Source: Sphingomonadales bacterium (GTDB lineage Bacteria > Pseudomonadota > Alphaproteobacteria > Sphingomonadales > Sphingomonadaceae). Taken from it: a stretch of 64,000 nucleotides of DNA. Below the pieces are notes generated by a model that had not been told where the DNA came from, did no database searches, and was given only the letters and a program-made list of their open reading frames with translations. The stretch covers positions 124,001-188,000 of the forward strand of contig JADJAC010000011.1 of NCBI GenBank assembly GCA_016704425.1, given 5' to 3'. Of the stretch, positions 48,101 to 55,866 are shown in pieces; within the stretch, counting starts at the first letter, position 1, and every line of letters begins with the position of its first letter. The position numbers and the translations under genes were made by a program.

Positions 48101-48313
48101 CTCCGGATCGTTCAAGCCCTTGGTCGCCTCTTCGATGGCCAGCGCCTTTTGCCCGAGGAGGATTGCATCGGCCCAGCGGCGCGTTCCCGTTGCTGCCTCT
48201 ATCTCTGCTGTCAGCGCTTCGAGCGTCGCCGGGCTGTCGATTGCCTGTGCGCCACAGGGTGCGGCACCGGCGCAGAGCAAGGCAAGAAACAGCGCAGAAA
48301 TCCGGCGGTTCAT
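45182..48313 (-). CDS. exported TPR-CHAT caspase-like peptidase
   Basis: 1043 residues from the ATG at 48313. The start is followed by a signal peptide (MNRRISALFLALLCAGAAPC then GAQA). Residues about 45-450 contain at least nine tetratricopeptide repeats of the kinesin-light-chain type (units like RAVAIREKVLGPDHPD). A linker follows, and from about 640 the C-terminal CHAT domain. The peptidase dyad is present: H887 (FATHGILPR) and C938 (WVLLSACNTASSDG), with SLARSFLYAGASALLASNWR after it. CHAT proteases are usually cytosolic; a signal peptide would place this one in the periplasm. It is the last gene of a three-gene cluster, 42 bases after the M48 gene. Confidence 0.9.
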   Translation of the reverse strand: MNRRISALFLALLCAGAAPCGAQAIDSPATLEALTAEIEAATGTRRWADAILLGQKALAIEEATKGLNDPEVGGTLMLIAGWMRQLDRNADAEPLLRRSLQIFEQNYAKANRFSISASNNLAATLEALGRLDDANSLYTRTLDTMVQRYGPSHRLTAISTNNLAFNLARQGRYQDAQPLYDRALKIGRATMDNDDPELARIENNVASNLTARGRYLQAEPLYNHALKTRLAVLGPDDPDVATSYNSLAFNLSAQGRHDDAAPLFARALAIREKVSTEDRRAATSYNNVAHNLNARGRLAEAAPLYARALAIWQKLYGEQNALTAIGLSNVATNLEAQGRIADAQPLFERAQKARLAVLNPSHPDVAGSYFKLAHNFRLQGKFTDAEPNYQRAIGIRRKVLGPLHPDLALALADYAELALDMSPTRSADALKLSREAAGIARTRRNQSLSGEAAGDSGAEQQALARAQGADAGRIDPLARSFGTLLKADWMRAGTAAHEAEMLKAEAFEAAQDMETSIAALTMAQTAARTAAGTGPLTELVRQQQDLSATGRELDHRLLSALASGNQPEADRLRIEIQQTGEALSAADGALRRQFPDYAELVQPRALSVADTRNRLASDEALLLIVAVGDDIFSFGISKDKISWNRATGKTASAINAVGLLRCQIDPGPCAASLSEAELTAGAPTNSPFLADQLAAYDRARAYALYRDLVAPVESAFAGREKLFVTVTGRLSGLPLGVLITEPPKAGEDGADPSVLANSAWLADRYAMIGLPSVSVLRAVKRKPVTSRAGESFIGYGAPVLGGAAAGKNTPAGTRVFHSADSDGATLADPDVLRQLAPLPGTARELSAMAAVFKAPPSDIRTGASATETAVRSDANLEQARVVAFATHGILPREVSGIEEPGLVFTPPALASAADDGLLAASEVARLTLAADWVLLSACNTASSDGTPGADSLSSLARSFLYAGASALLASNWRVSDEATAALTVETLSSRSSIGFTRAEALQRAMRAVRTGKRADGSAIAGWNESWAHPAAWGAFTVISNEDR

Positions 48314-48355
48314 GCATGCAACAGTCGGGCGCATGGGCCTTGGTGTCAATCACGC

Positions 48356-50110
48356 TCAAAACGGGAGGCCCGGGATCCTCAATCGTGGCTTTTTTTCTGC
48401 TTCCGCAGCGGCCGCCTGCGGATAGGCTGCCTTGCAACGTGCCGGGATATAGTCGCGGCCCTTGACCAGCTGGCAGGCGGAATAGTCGCTTGCAGCCAAG
48501 ACGTCGTTGCCCTCCGCAACGGAGCGTTCGATGTTGATGCTGCGGAGATGATCGGCATCGCGGAACCGGTTGGCCGCGTCGTTGAGCACGAGCTGCGCGC
48601 CGGCGAAGTCCCGATCAGCGATCCGTGCCTCGGCATAGCTTTCGAACAATTGCACATTGGGGACGCCAGTGCCGGTTCGTCCGGCCTCATAGTAGAGCTT
48701 GGCCTGCGCGCTGTTGCCCATGTCGCGTGCCGCCAGCGCGGCCATGAAGTTGACAAAGGTCGGCGCTGTCTTCGTCCCTGCCCCTATCCCCTTCAGCAGG
48801 GCAATTGCCCCGGTAAAATCCATTGTGAAATAGGCCTGCCGTGCCCTCAGATAGGTGTCCTTCAGCGGTATGGCACGCTTGTAATCGGGCAGGGCCTTGA
48901 ACCGCTTGACCATTGCGCCAGTATCGATGGGCGGGTCTGCTGTCGGATAGCCCGCCTGGAAATAGGCCGCCAGCCCCTTGCGGCGCTCTTCAGGCGGCAG
49001 GTGGGTGTCCTTCTGGACCAGCTTCCCCGAACCGGAAAGCGCGGATGCGCCTAGCCCCAGTGCCAGCTTTCCGCCCATCCATGCGAGGCCCCTTGTGCTC
49101 CCCGAACCGAGCGTACCCAGGAATTGCAGGGACCCGATCTGCTTCATTGATGCCTCAAGCGCCTTCTGCGTGGTTTCGGCCGCGGCGCGCCCCTTCGCGC
49201 GCGAGGCGGTCTGCTGGTCCATCATCTTTTGCAGTCGTGCGAAGACGTTCGCGTAACTGTCGATACTGCTGTTCGAGCGGATGAGGAGGTCAAGCGCAAG
49301 GGCATCCGCCTCGTCTTCCTGCTCATGGCTCCAGCTGGGCGTGAAGATGTCGTCGAGTGCAAAGCGGAGTGACTCGGTGAGCGTCGCCGCTCTTTTGGTC
49401 GCGTCATTGACCCTGTTCAGGTCAAGCGCAGACAGCGAGCCCCGGCTCGAACGCAGCTGGGACACAAGGGAACCGGCAACATAGACTGTGGAAACCGCGC
49501 CCAGCAACCGTGCGCTCCCGGCATTGTTCACTTCCGGATTGAGGTGATGGCCCAGCAACAGATGCGCATATTCATGTGCCAGCACGAACAGGATTTCCGA
49601 ATCCGATTCGGCTGCCTGGAGGATGCCGGTCGACATGACGATGCTGTTGTCGGGCAGGGCATAGGCATCATAGGTATCGCTCGCGCGAAACAGGATGCGG
49701 GGCTGTCGCGCTAGCGGCGCATAGGGCCAGCTGCGGGCAAAGCCTGCCAGGGCTTTTTGCAGTTCGGCTTCGACACCCGGCAGGACCATGAGGTCAAGGC
49801 GACCGGCTGCTGTGTTGAGCACCTGACCCGACAGGCCAGGTGCTCCACCCTGTGACATTGCGATCCTGTCCGCTGCGATCCTTGCCTCCACATCGCATAT
49901 CGTTTGCGGCACAAGCGTCGCAATGCGCGGCGCCGTTTCGACGGAGAATTTTCCGCGTTCTTTCCGCGGAACCTTGGCTGACCTTGGCAGTGTGCCGGGG
50001 GCTGGCGCGCGGCAGGTCGGTGCTTGTGCAGGTAGTGGGGCGGCAGACATCATGCTTGCCCCGGCAAGCAGGGCGGCAGTCAGGAAGCGGATGATCGGAG
50101 CCATCGTCAT
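48356..50110 (-). CDS. M48 family zinc metalloprotease with TPR-like tail, exported
   Basis: 584 residues from the ATG at 50110. Signal peptide MTMAPIIRFLTAALLAGASM then MSAAPLPAQA. The zinc site is H179-E180-x2-H183 (LAHEYAHLLLGHH) with E267 (EQEDEADALALDLL) as third ligand. The M48 core includes DTYDAYALPDNSIVMSTGIL. The C-terminal 200 residues (YKRAIPLKDTYLRARQAYFT ... GNSAQAKLYYEAGRTG) look like degenerate TPRs, as in BepA-type outer-membrane quality-control proteases. It starts 20 bases after the SH3-like gene and is followed by the CHAT gene. Confidence 0.92.
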   Translation of the reverse strand: MTMAPIIRFLTAALLAGASMMSAAPLPAQAPTCRAPAPGTLPRSAKVPRKERGKFSVETAPRIATLVPQTICDVEARIAADRIAMSQGGAPGLSGQVLNTAAGRLDLMVLPGVEAELQKALAGFARSWPYAPLARQPRILFRASDTYDAYALPDNSIVMSTGILQAAESDSEILFVLAHEYAHLLLGHHLNPEVNNAGSARLLGAVSTVYVAGSLVSQLRSSRGSLSALDLNRVNDATKRAATLTESLRFALDDIFTPSWSHEQEDEADALALDLLIRSNSSIDSYANVFARLQKMMDQQTASRAKGRAAAETTQKALEASMKQIGSLQFLGTLGSGSTRGLAWMGGKLALGLGASALSGSGKLVQKDTHLPPEERRKGLAAYFQAGYPTADPPIDTGAMVKRFKALPDYKRAIPLKDTYLRARQAYFTMDFTGAIALLKGIGAGTKTAPTFVNFMAALAARDMGNSAQAKLYYEAGRTGTGVPNVQLFESYAEARIADRDFAGAQLVLNDAANRFRDADHLRSINIERSVAEGNDVLAASDYSACQLVKGRDYIPARCKAAYPQAAAAEAEKKPRLRIPGLPF

Positions 50111-50130
50111 TCCTTGCGCATGATCACGGC

Positions 50131-50559
50131 CTATTTTGCCTTTGGCTTGCCGCAGCCCAGCCCGAGCGATCGTTCGACGCCCTCTTCTTCGTTCAGCGCC
50201 ATTTGCACCGCAACCTTGTCGCACGGAGGCGTCGGCAGGTCGCCTACATAATCCACTGTCGTGAGCCGGAGCCAGGCCGGTTTGCCGGCAAGCATGATGG
50301 CTACAAATCCCGGCTTGGTGCCGATCACCCGCGCTGCGGCAGACCGGGCTTTTGGCATGTCTTTTTGCGGCACGTCACGCAGCTTGCTGCCGGTGTCATC
50401 ATAGATGGCCAGCGGATCGCGCTTGTAGGCCATGATGGTCGCTGCATTCGCAGCGGCAGGGTCTTCGGCCTGCGCCTGTTTGGCCGTTGCCGGAACGGAC
50501 GGGACAAGGCTGCACAGGGCGACCGACAAGATTAAGGTATGGATCGATCGCATCGTCAT
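50131..50559 (-). CDS. exported SH3-like small protein
   Basis: 142 residues. Signal peptide MRSIHTLILSVALCSLVPSVPATA. The mature part has DPLAIYDDTGSKLRDVPQKD and GFVAIMLAGKPAWLRLTTVD, resembling a bacterial SH3 repeat that ends in a W-L-R motif, and two Cys (PPCDKV, LGLGCGK) that could form a disulfide. First gene of the CHAT/M48 cluster and likely an accessory or targeting subunit. Function is inferred only from position. Confidence 0.72.
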   Translation of the reverse strand: MTMRSIHTLILSVALCSLVPSVPATAKQAQAEDPAAANAATIMAYKRDPLAIYDDTGSKLRDVPQKDMPKARSAAARVIGTKPGFVAIMLAGKPAWLRLTTVDYVGDLPTPPCDKVAVQMALNEEEGVERSLGLGCGKPKAK

Positions 50560-50718
50560 CTCCTCAGGCCTGCATAACGCAGGGAAGAGTCATCGGGCTG
50601 TGCTTTTCATCACAACCGTTGTTTTGCTTTCCCACGGTTAACATATTGGTCGCGGGAAGTCTTGTATGGAATGGCCATGCAGATAGACGCAGTGCCGCGA
50701 GGCTGATAGTCTCCGATC

Positions 50719-51585
50719 ATGTTTGAACATGTCCATGATGTGCCACCGCCCGGTGCTGCGCCCGACTGGACGATCCCGCAGGACTGGGACGGGTTCGGCG
50801 CCGAAGAGCATGCGATGTGGGACCGGCTGTTTGCGCGCCAGTGTGCAATGCTGCCGGGCCGCGCGGCGAGCGCCTTCCTGCGCGGGATCGATGTTCTGAA
50901 GCTCAGCCGTCCGGGCATTCCCGACTATCGCGAACTCAACGCCCGGTTGATGGACGCCACGGGCTGGCAGGTCGTTGCTGTGCCGGGCCTGGTGCCCGAC
51001 GATGTCTTTTTCGATCATCTTGCCAACCGTCGCTTTCCGGCAGGCAATTTCATCCGCCGCCCCGAACAGCTCGATTATCTGAAGGAGCCCGACGTCTTCC
51101 ATGACGTGTTCGGCCATGTCCCGATGCTCGCCGATCCGGTGTTTGCCGATTATATGGTCGCTTATGGCAAGGGTGGCCTGCGTTCGCTGGGCTTCGGAGC
51201 GCTGCACAAGCTCGCGCGGCTTTACTGGTACACGGTCGAGTTCGGCTTGATCGAGGAAGCCGGTGCCTTGCGCATCTACGGCGCGGGCATCGTCTCCAGT
51301 TATGGCGAAAGCGTCTTTGCGCTGGATAACCCCAGCCCGAACCGCATCGGCTTCGACCTGCTGAGGATGATGCGGACAGAATACCGGATTGACGATTTTC
51401 AGCAGAATTATTTCGTCATCCCGAGCCTTGACCATCTGCTCAAGGTTACGGTCGAGACGGACTTCGGCCCGCTGTATGACCGTTTGGAAACCTTGCCCGA
51501 TATCGCAATTGCCGACATATTGCCCGATGATCAGGTGATCACGCGCGGAACGCAGCATTACGCGCTGTCGAAGGCAGGAGCTTGA
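50719..51585 (+). CDS. phhA: phenylalanine 4-monooxygenase
   Basis: 288 residues, the monomeric bacterial form. Iron ligands H128 and H133 (PDVFHDVFGHVP) and E174 (YWYTVEFGL) have the same spacing as in Chromobacterium PAH. Also GKGGLRSLGFGALHKLARL and GAGIVSSYGESVFAL. It converts Phe to Tyr with tetrahydropterin and O2. The pterin recycling gene phhB is not adjacent. The next gene starts on its stop codon. Confidence 0.95.
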   Translation: MFEHVHDVPPPGAAPDWTIPQDWDGFGAEEHAMWDRLFARQCAMLPGRAASAFLRGIDVLKLSRPGIPDYRELNARLMDATGWQVVAVPGLVPDDVFFDHLANRRFPAGNFIRRPEQLDYLKEPDVFHDVFGHVPMLADPVFADYMVAYGKGGLRSLGFGALHKLARLYWYTVEFGLIEEAGALRIYGAGIVSSYGESVFALDNPSPNRIGFDLLRMMRTEYRIDDFQQNYFVIPSLDHLLKVTVETDFGPLYDRLETLPDIAIADILPDDQVITRGTQHYALSKAGA

Positions 51586-51974
51586 GTCTGGTGGTGGCCA
51601 TGTTGACGCTTTTTGGGGCAGCGGCAATGATCGGCACACCTGTGCCAAATGTTGCCAAGCATGCTGTCGTGATCGGGGGTAGCATCAGCGACGAACTCTA
51701 TCCAGAAGACGCACGGAAGGCCAAGACTGAAGGCACGGCGATCGTGACGTTTATCGTCGATGAAAAAGGCAAGCCGCAAAACTGCAACACCTTGAGGACC
51801 AGTGGCTCTGATTTGCTCGACGCGGCCACCTGCAAAGCTGCTGCGGGGTTTCGCTTCAAGGCCGCCAAGGACAAGAATGGCCGCACTGTCAATGAGGCCT
51901 TCTTGTTTGGTATCGCATGGACGATGCCGAAGAACCTGAACGTATTTGGCCCCAAGCCGGAGACTAACAACTAG
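51582..51974 (+). CDS. TonB C-terminal-domain periplasmic protein
   Basis: About 130 residues from a TTG that overlaps the phhA stop; an ATG at 51600 is an alternative. A short hydrophobic N-terminus is followed by a TonB-C/energy-transducer-like beta domain: SISDELYPEDARKAKTEGTA, IVTFIVDEKGKPQNCNTLRT, SGSDLLDAATCKAAAGFRFK. This fold also occurs in stand-alone exported proteins. Two Cys may form a disulfide. It lacks the Pro-rich spacer of true TonB, so energy transduction is unlikely. Confidence 0.8.
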   Translation: MSLVVAMLTLFGAAAMIGTPVPNVAKHAVVIGGSISDELYPEDARKAKTEGTAIVTFIVDEKGKPQNCNTLRTSGSDLLDAATCKAAAGFRFKAAKDKNGRTVNEAFLFGIAWTMPKNLNVFGPKPETNN

Positions 51975-52349
51975 AGCGTTGAACCATCAATGTGCGGCAT
52001 GGGCGGTCTGCTTGAGAGTTTTTTGGCATTTGTCGAAGGAGCAAAGGTTGCAGCTTGATCCGAACGGCCGCGAGGGTTCTGGTCGTGACCGTTCTGGGGT
52101 GTGACTTGAGTCTGGTGGGGGCCATCTTGATCGGTTTGGGGCCAGGGCTGCGATGCGGCCATGAAGGTTTGCGCTTCGCAATGACCGAATGGAACTGTCG
52201 TCGCCGGGCAACGATGCTGCGTCCACAAGCTTGGGCGACTGCGGCTCGCTCGCGGGCCGCCCGGACTATGCTGCGGAACGGGTGATTTCCCGTGCGCTCT
52301 TTTCAATTGGAAAAAATCCCGTCAAGGCTGTCGGCCGATAAATGGGAGA
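51975..52349. repeat. intergenic region with decayed partial copy of the preceding gene's start
   Basis: Bases 52104-52143 repeat 51581-51619 (CTTGAGTCTGGTGG-CCAT-TTG, about 33 of 39 identical), i.e. the phhA stop/TonB-C start junction. What follows drifts apart. The 375-base gap contains no other credible gene, and its frames lack domain similarity. Confidence 0.4.
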
Positions 52350-53264
52350 ATGGCCTTGACCGACTTTGAAACGATCCGCGTTGAAATCAGCGAAGGAATT
52401 TTGACGATCACTCTCCATCGGCCCGATCGCATGAATGCGTTCACCGGGCAGATGATGAAGGACATGGTTGCCGCATTCGATATCGCGGATGCCGACGATG
52501 CCGTGCGTGCCGTGATCGTGACGGGCGCAGGCGATCGAGCCTTTTGTGCCGGCGCTGACCTGGGTTCGGGCAGTGCCACGTTCGATTACACCAAACGCCC
52601 TGACCGGCTGGAGCATGGTTCGCCGATTCAGCCTGATGGCAGTGTCGATATGTCTCACCCGAGCGTGCGGGACAGCGGCGGCCGCCTCACCTTGCGCATC
52701 TTCAACTGCAAGAAGCCCGTCATTGGTGCAATCAATGGGGCAGCGGTCGGCATCGGCGTGACCATGCAGTTGCCAATGGACTTCCGTCTGGCGAGCGAGA
52801 CGGCGCGTTTCGGGTTCGTTTTCGCGCGTCGGGGAATTGTGCCGGAGGCGGCCTCAAGCTGGTTCCTGCCGCGCCTTGTGGGGATCAGTCAGGCGCTCGA
52901 CTGGTGCTATTCCGGGCGCGTGTTCGGCGCCGAGGAAGCAAAGCGCGGCGGCCTTGTCCGTTCGATCCACGCGCCCGAGGACCTGATTCCTGCAGCACGG
53001 GCTCTGGCCAAGGAGCTTACAGCAGACAGTGCTCCAGTCTCAGTCGGACTCACCAGGCAGATGATGTGGCGCATGCTTGGCGCGAGCCATCCGATGGAAG
53101 CCCACAAGCTTGACAGCCGCGCCATCTGGGTGCGTGGTCAGGGAGGAGATGCCAAGGAAGGTGTCACTTCGTTCCTCGAAAAGCGTCCGGCCCATTATAC
53201 TGACAGTGTTGCAAGCGATTTGCCGCACTTCTCGCCATGGATGGATGAGCCAGACTATCAGTAG
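52350..53264 (+). CDS. crotonase/enoyl-CoA hydratase-family protein
   Basis: 304 residues from an ATG after GGGAGA. Crotonase fold: ITLHRPDRMNAFTGQMMKDM, oxyanion-hole segments DRAFCAGADLGSG and NGAAVGIGVTMQLPMDFRLA, and FVFARRGIVPEAASSWFLPR. The Glu at IVPEAAS matches a hydratase-type catalytic position. A 30-residue insert with PDGSVDMSHPSVRDSGGR after the first oxyanion segment is a feature of a long subfamily annotated only as enoyl-CoA hydratase. Probably acts on an acyl-CoA in fatty-acid or aromatic catabolism. Confidence 0.9.
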   Translation: MALTDFETIRVEISEGILTITLHRPDRMNAFTGQMMKDMVAAFDIADADDAVRAVIVTGAGDRAFCAGADLGSGSATFDYTKRPDRLEHGSPIQPDGSVDMSHPSVRDSGGRLTLRIFNCKKPVIGAINGAAVGIGVTMQLPMDFRLASETARFGFVFARRGIVPEAASSWFLPRLVGISQALDWCYSGRVFGAEEAKRGGLVRSIHAPEDLIPAARALAKELTADSAPVSVGLTRQMMWRMLGASHPMEAHKLDSRAIWVRGQGGDAKEGVTSFLEKRPAHYTDSVASDLPHFSPWMDEPDYQ

Positions 53265-53288
53265 CACTGTCGCGGGTCCAATGAGCGA

Positions 53289-54344
53289 ATGACGATGAAA
53301 GAGCAGACGTCACTCCCGCTTGGGGCAGATCTCTACGGCGATCTGCTCGATACCACGCCATCCGAACAGACTGGGTGGCAGGGGTATTGGCCGGGTCTGG
53401 CCATGACGATCATTGCGGCATTGGCAGCGGCCTGGCTTTCGGATCATTATGGTGCGCCGCGAATGTTGATGGGGTTGCTGATCGGGCTTGCCTTCAATTT
53501 TGCCAATGGCGATCCACGGCTCCACCCCGGCCTTGGCTTTGCTTCGAAGACTCTCCTGCGCTGGGGCATTGTCGTGACCGGATTGCAGGTGACGGTCTGG
53601 CAGATCATCGATTTGGGCTGGGCAAGTTTCGCATGGATTGCGGCCATGGTGGTGCTCGTAACGGCGACGGGCGCGCTCGCGGCGAGAATCTTTCGTCTTG
53701 GATCGGGCTTTGGTGTTCTGGCTGGAGGATCAGTTGCGATTTGCGGCGCGTCCGCTGCGCTTGCCTTGTCGAGCGTTCTGGGTGAGCGACGGTCGAGCCA
53801 AGCGCAATTGACGCTGGTTCTGGTGACCATATCAGCAGCCAGCGCGATCGCCATGTCGCTTTATCCCGTGCTGGCGCACATGCTCGGTCTGACGGACAGG
53901 CAGGCCGGCTGGCTGGTCGGCGGATCGATTCACGATGTCGCCCAGGCGCTGGGCGCCGGCTATTCCTTTTCCGACGAGGCTGGCGAGACGGCAGCCATTG
54001 TCAAACTGACGCGCGTGGCCCTGCTGGCACCCGCACTTGCTGCCGTCGCGCTCATTTTTCCCGCCGATGCAGGTCAGAAGCGGGCCCGCGTCGAACTGCC
54101 CTGGTTCGTGATTGGCTTCCTCGTCCTGGGCGGGATCAATTCGGTCGTTGCGCTGCCGCACGTCACAACGGACTGGGCCAAGATTGTAACACAATCGCTC
54201 CTTCTCCTTGCCGTGACCGCCACCGGCATTCGGTCGCCCATGCATCTGCTGCTTGGGCAGGGCTGGCGCAGCGCGATACCGGTTATTGCAGCTACGCTCG
54301 TCGCGTTCGGGCTGAGCCTCCTGGGAGCCCTGCTGATTGCGTAG
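53289..54344 (+). CDS. YeiH family putative sulfate/sulfonate exporter
   Basis: 351 residues with about ten membrane helices. YeiH marks: PRMLMGLLIGLAFNFANGDP, PGLGFASKTLLRWGIVVTGL, GGSVAICGASAALALSSVLG, GGSIHDVAQALGAGYSFSDE and VKLTRVALLAPALAAVALIF. The family is annotated as putative sulfate exporters on weak evidence. Starts 24 bases after the crotonase gene on the same strand, but a metabolic link is not obvious. No LysR regulator (a frequent partner) is adjacent. Confidence 0.92.
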   Translation: MTMKEQTSLPLGADLYGDLLDTTPSEQTGWQGYWPGLAMTIIAALAAAWLSDHYGAPRMLMGLLIGLAFNFANGDPRLHPGLGFASKTLLRWGIVVTGLQVTVWQIIDLGWASFAWIAAMVVLVTATGALAARIFRLGSGFGVLAGGSVAICGASAALALSSVLGERRSSQAQLTLVLVTISAASAIAMSLYPVLAHMLGLTDRQAGWLVGGSIHDVAQALGAGYSFSDEAGETAAIVKLTRVALLAPALAAVALIFPADAGQKRARVELPWFVIGFLVLGGINSVVALPHVTTDWAKIVTQSLLLLAVTATGIRSPMHLLLGQGWRSAIPVIAATLVAFGLSLLGALLIA

Positions 54345-54382
54345 TTGGTACTCAATTGCATCGCAGAATGTGAATTCGGATA

Positions 54383-54411
54383 TTGACTCTCACATCATGA
54401 TGTGAAAATCA
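54383..54411 (+). promoter_or_regulatory. ribB promoter with perfect 16-bp operator palindrome
   Basis: TTGACT (-35-like, 54383-54388) is followed at 54390-54405 by the perfect palindrome TCACATCATGATGTGA, then AAATCA (54406-54411) at the -10 position with a 17-base spacer. The start codon at 54418 would be close to the transcription start, so the mRNA may be leaderless. No FMN riboswitch is seen. The palindrome is the natural target for the HTH encoded at the N-terminus of the same gene. Confidence 0.6.
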
Positions 54412-54417
54412 TGCGCC

Positions 54418-55692
54418 ATGAGCACGCAATTGATCGAAAAGCTTCGTCGCCTTGTAACCGAAGGTGGCATGTCCCGTTCCGGCCTGGCTCGCGCTGCCGG
54501 GCTTCACGCAAACACGCTGCGCGATCTTGAGGATGTCGACTGGAATCCGACTGCGGAAACTCTCCGCAAGCTCGAGACTTTCCTGTTTTCAAACAATGAT
54601 GGCCCGACATTGGTCCCGATTGAAGAAATCATTGAAGAGGCCCGCAACGGTCGCATGTTTATCCTGGTTGATGACGAGGATCGCGAGAATGAGGGGGACC
54701 TGATCATTCCGGCGCAAATGGCGACGCCGGATGCGATCAACTTCATGGCGACACATGGACGGGGTCTCATCTGCCTCACGCTCGGCAAGGCGCGTATCGA
54801 TCAGCTCGGCCTTGAGCTGATGAGCCGGGCCAATGGCACCCGGCATGAGACAGCGTTTACGACTTCGATCGAAGCGCGCGAAGGCGTGACAACGGGTATC
54901 TCGGCTGCGGACCGAGCGCGCACCGTGTCGGTTGCGATCGATGCATCCAAGGGCAAGGACGATATTGTCACCCCCGGCCATGTCTTCCCGCTGATTGCGC
55001 GTGACGGCGGCGTTCTAGTCCGTGCCGGGCATACCGAAGCGGCGGTCGATATTTCGCGACTGGCTGGGCTCAATCCTTCGGGCGTGATCTGCGAGATCAT
55101 GAAAGACGACGGCACGATGGCGCGAATGGACGACCTCGTTCCCTTTGCCCGACTCCACAATCTGAAGATGGGCACGATCCGCGATCTCATCGAATACCGG
55201 ATGCGCCACGATCATCTTGTCGAGCGCGCCAGCGAAAGCAGCTTTGTGTCCGACTATGGCGGCGACTGGCGGGCAATGACCTATCGCAACAAGGTCGACG
55301 GATCGATCAATGTTGTCTTGCAGAAGGGGCGTGTCGTGCCAGACGAACCCACTCTTGTGAGGATGCATTCGATCTCGATCTTTTCGGATGTGCTCGGCCT
55401 GGCCGGCCCGCGCAAGCGGACATTGCAACGCGCCATGTCCGAGATCGGTCGCCACGGTTCGGGCATTATTGTGGTCCTGATGCCGAACGATGCCGAAAAA
55501 CTGCAGAACGAAATCGGCGGCAAGGAGCCCGAGGGAGGAGATTTGCGGGCCTATGGCATAGGGGCGCAGATTCTTGCAGATTTGGGCGTGCATGAAATGG
55601 TCCTTCTCTCCAATGCCCATCGCAATGTAGTCGGGCTTGAGGGCTATGGCCTTCAGGTCGTCGGCGAACGTTCGATTCCGATGAACGATTGA
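54418..55692 (+). CDS. ribB: HTH-fused 3,4-dihydroxy-2-butanone-4-phosphate synthase with inactive GCH II-like domain
   Basis: 424 residues in three parts. Residues 1-57 are an XRE-like helix-turn-helix (MSTQLIEKLRRLVTEGGMSR then SGLARAAGLHANTLRDLED). Residues 65-262 are the DHBP synthase with the acidic loop DDEDRENEGDLIIP (85-98), THGRGLICL and TPGHVFPLIARDGGVLVRAG plus HTEAAVD. Residues 263-424 resemble GTP cyclohydrolase II but contain none of its zinc cysteines, so that half should be inactive (RibBX type). It makes the four-carbon precursor of riboflavin from ribulose-5-phosphate. The gene stands alone, and the HTH plus promoter palindrome suggests direct autorepression. Confidence 0.93.
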   Translation: MSTQLIEKLRRLVTEGGMSRSGLARAAGLHANTLRDLEDVDWNPTAETLRKLETFLFSNNDGPTLVPIEEIIEEARNGRMFILVDDEDRENEGDLIIPAQMATPDAINFMATHGRGLICLTLGKARIDQLGLELMSRANGTRHETAFTTSIEAREGVTTGISAADRARTVSVAIDASKGKDDIVTPGHVFPLIARDGGVLVRAGHTEAAVDISRLAGLNPSGVICEIMKDDGTMARMDDLVPFARLHNLKMGTIRDLIEYRMRHDHLVERASESSFVSDYGGDWRAMTYRNKVDGSINVVLQKGRVVPDEPTLVRMHSISIFSDVLGLAGPRKRTLQRAMSEIGRHGSGIIVVLMPNDAEKLQNEIGGKEPEGGDLRAYGIGAQILADLGVHEMVLLSNAHRNVVGLEGYGLQVVGERSIPMND

Positions 55693-55748
55693 CCATAGGC
55701 CAGGGAATGTGGCATCGGGTCGCGGCGCGGCCCGCGGGTCGGCCTCAT

Positions 55749-55822
55749 GCGGGTGTAGCTCAATGGTAGAGCAGAAGCCTTCCAAGCTTACGACGAGGGT
55801 TCGATTCCCTTCACCCGCTCCA
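55749..55822 (+). tRNA. tRNA-Gly(TCC)
   Basis: Acceptor stem GCGGGTG/CACCCGC, D-arm GCTCAATGGTAGAGC, anticodon loop CTTCCAA (anticodon TCC), T-arm with GGTTCGATT, and an encoded CCA. Lies between ribB and the methyltransferase gene on the same strand. Confidence 0.95.
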
Positions 55823-55866
55823 GACTTTTCACCAGATGCAGACGATTTGCGGCTAGGAATGGCGGT

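Noticed and set aside
46535..49054. A long plus-strand open frame (over 800 codons) opposite the CHAT and M48 genes
   Set aside because: It is antisense to two well-supported genes, has no domain similarity and is typical of high-G+C shadow frames.
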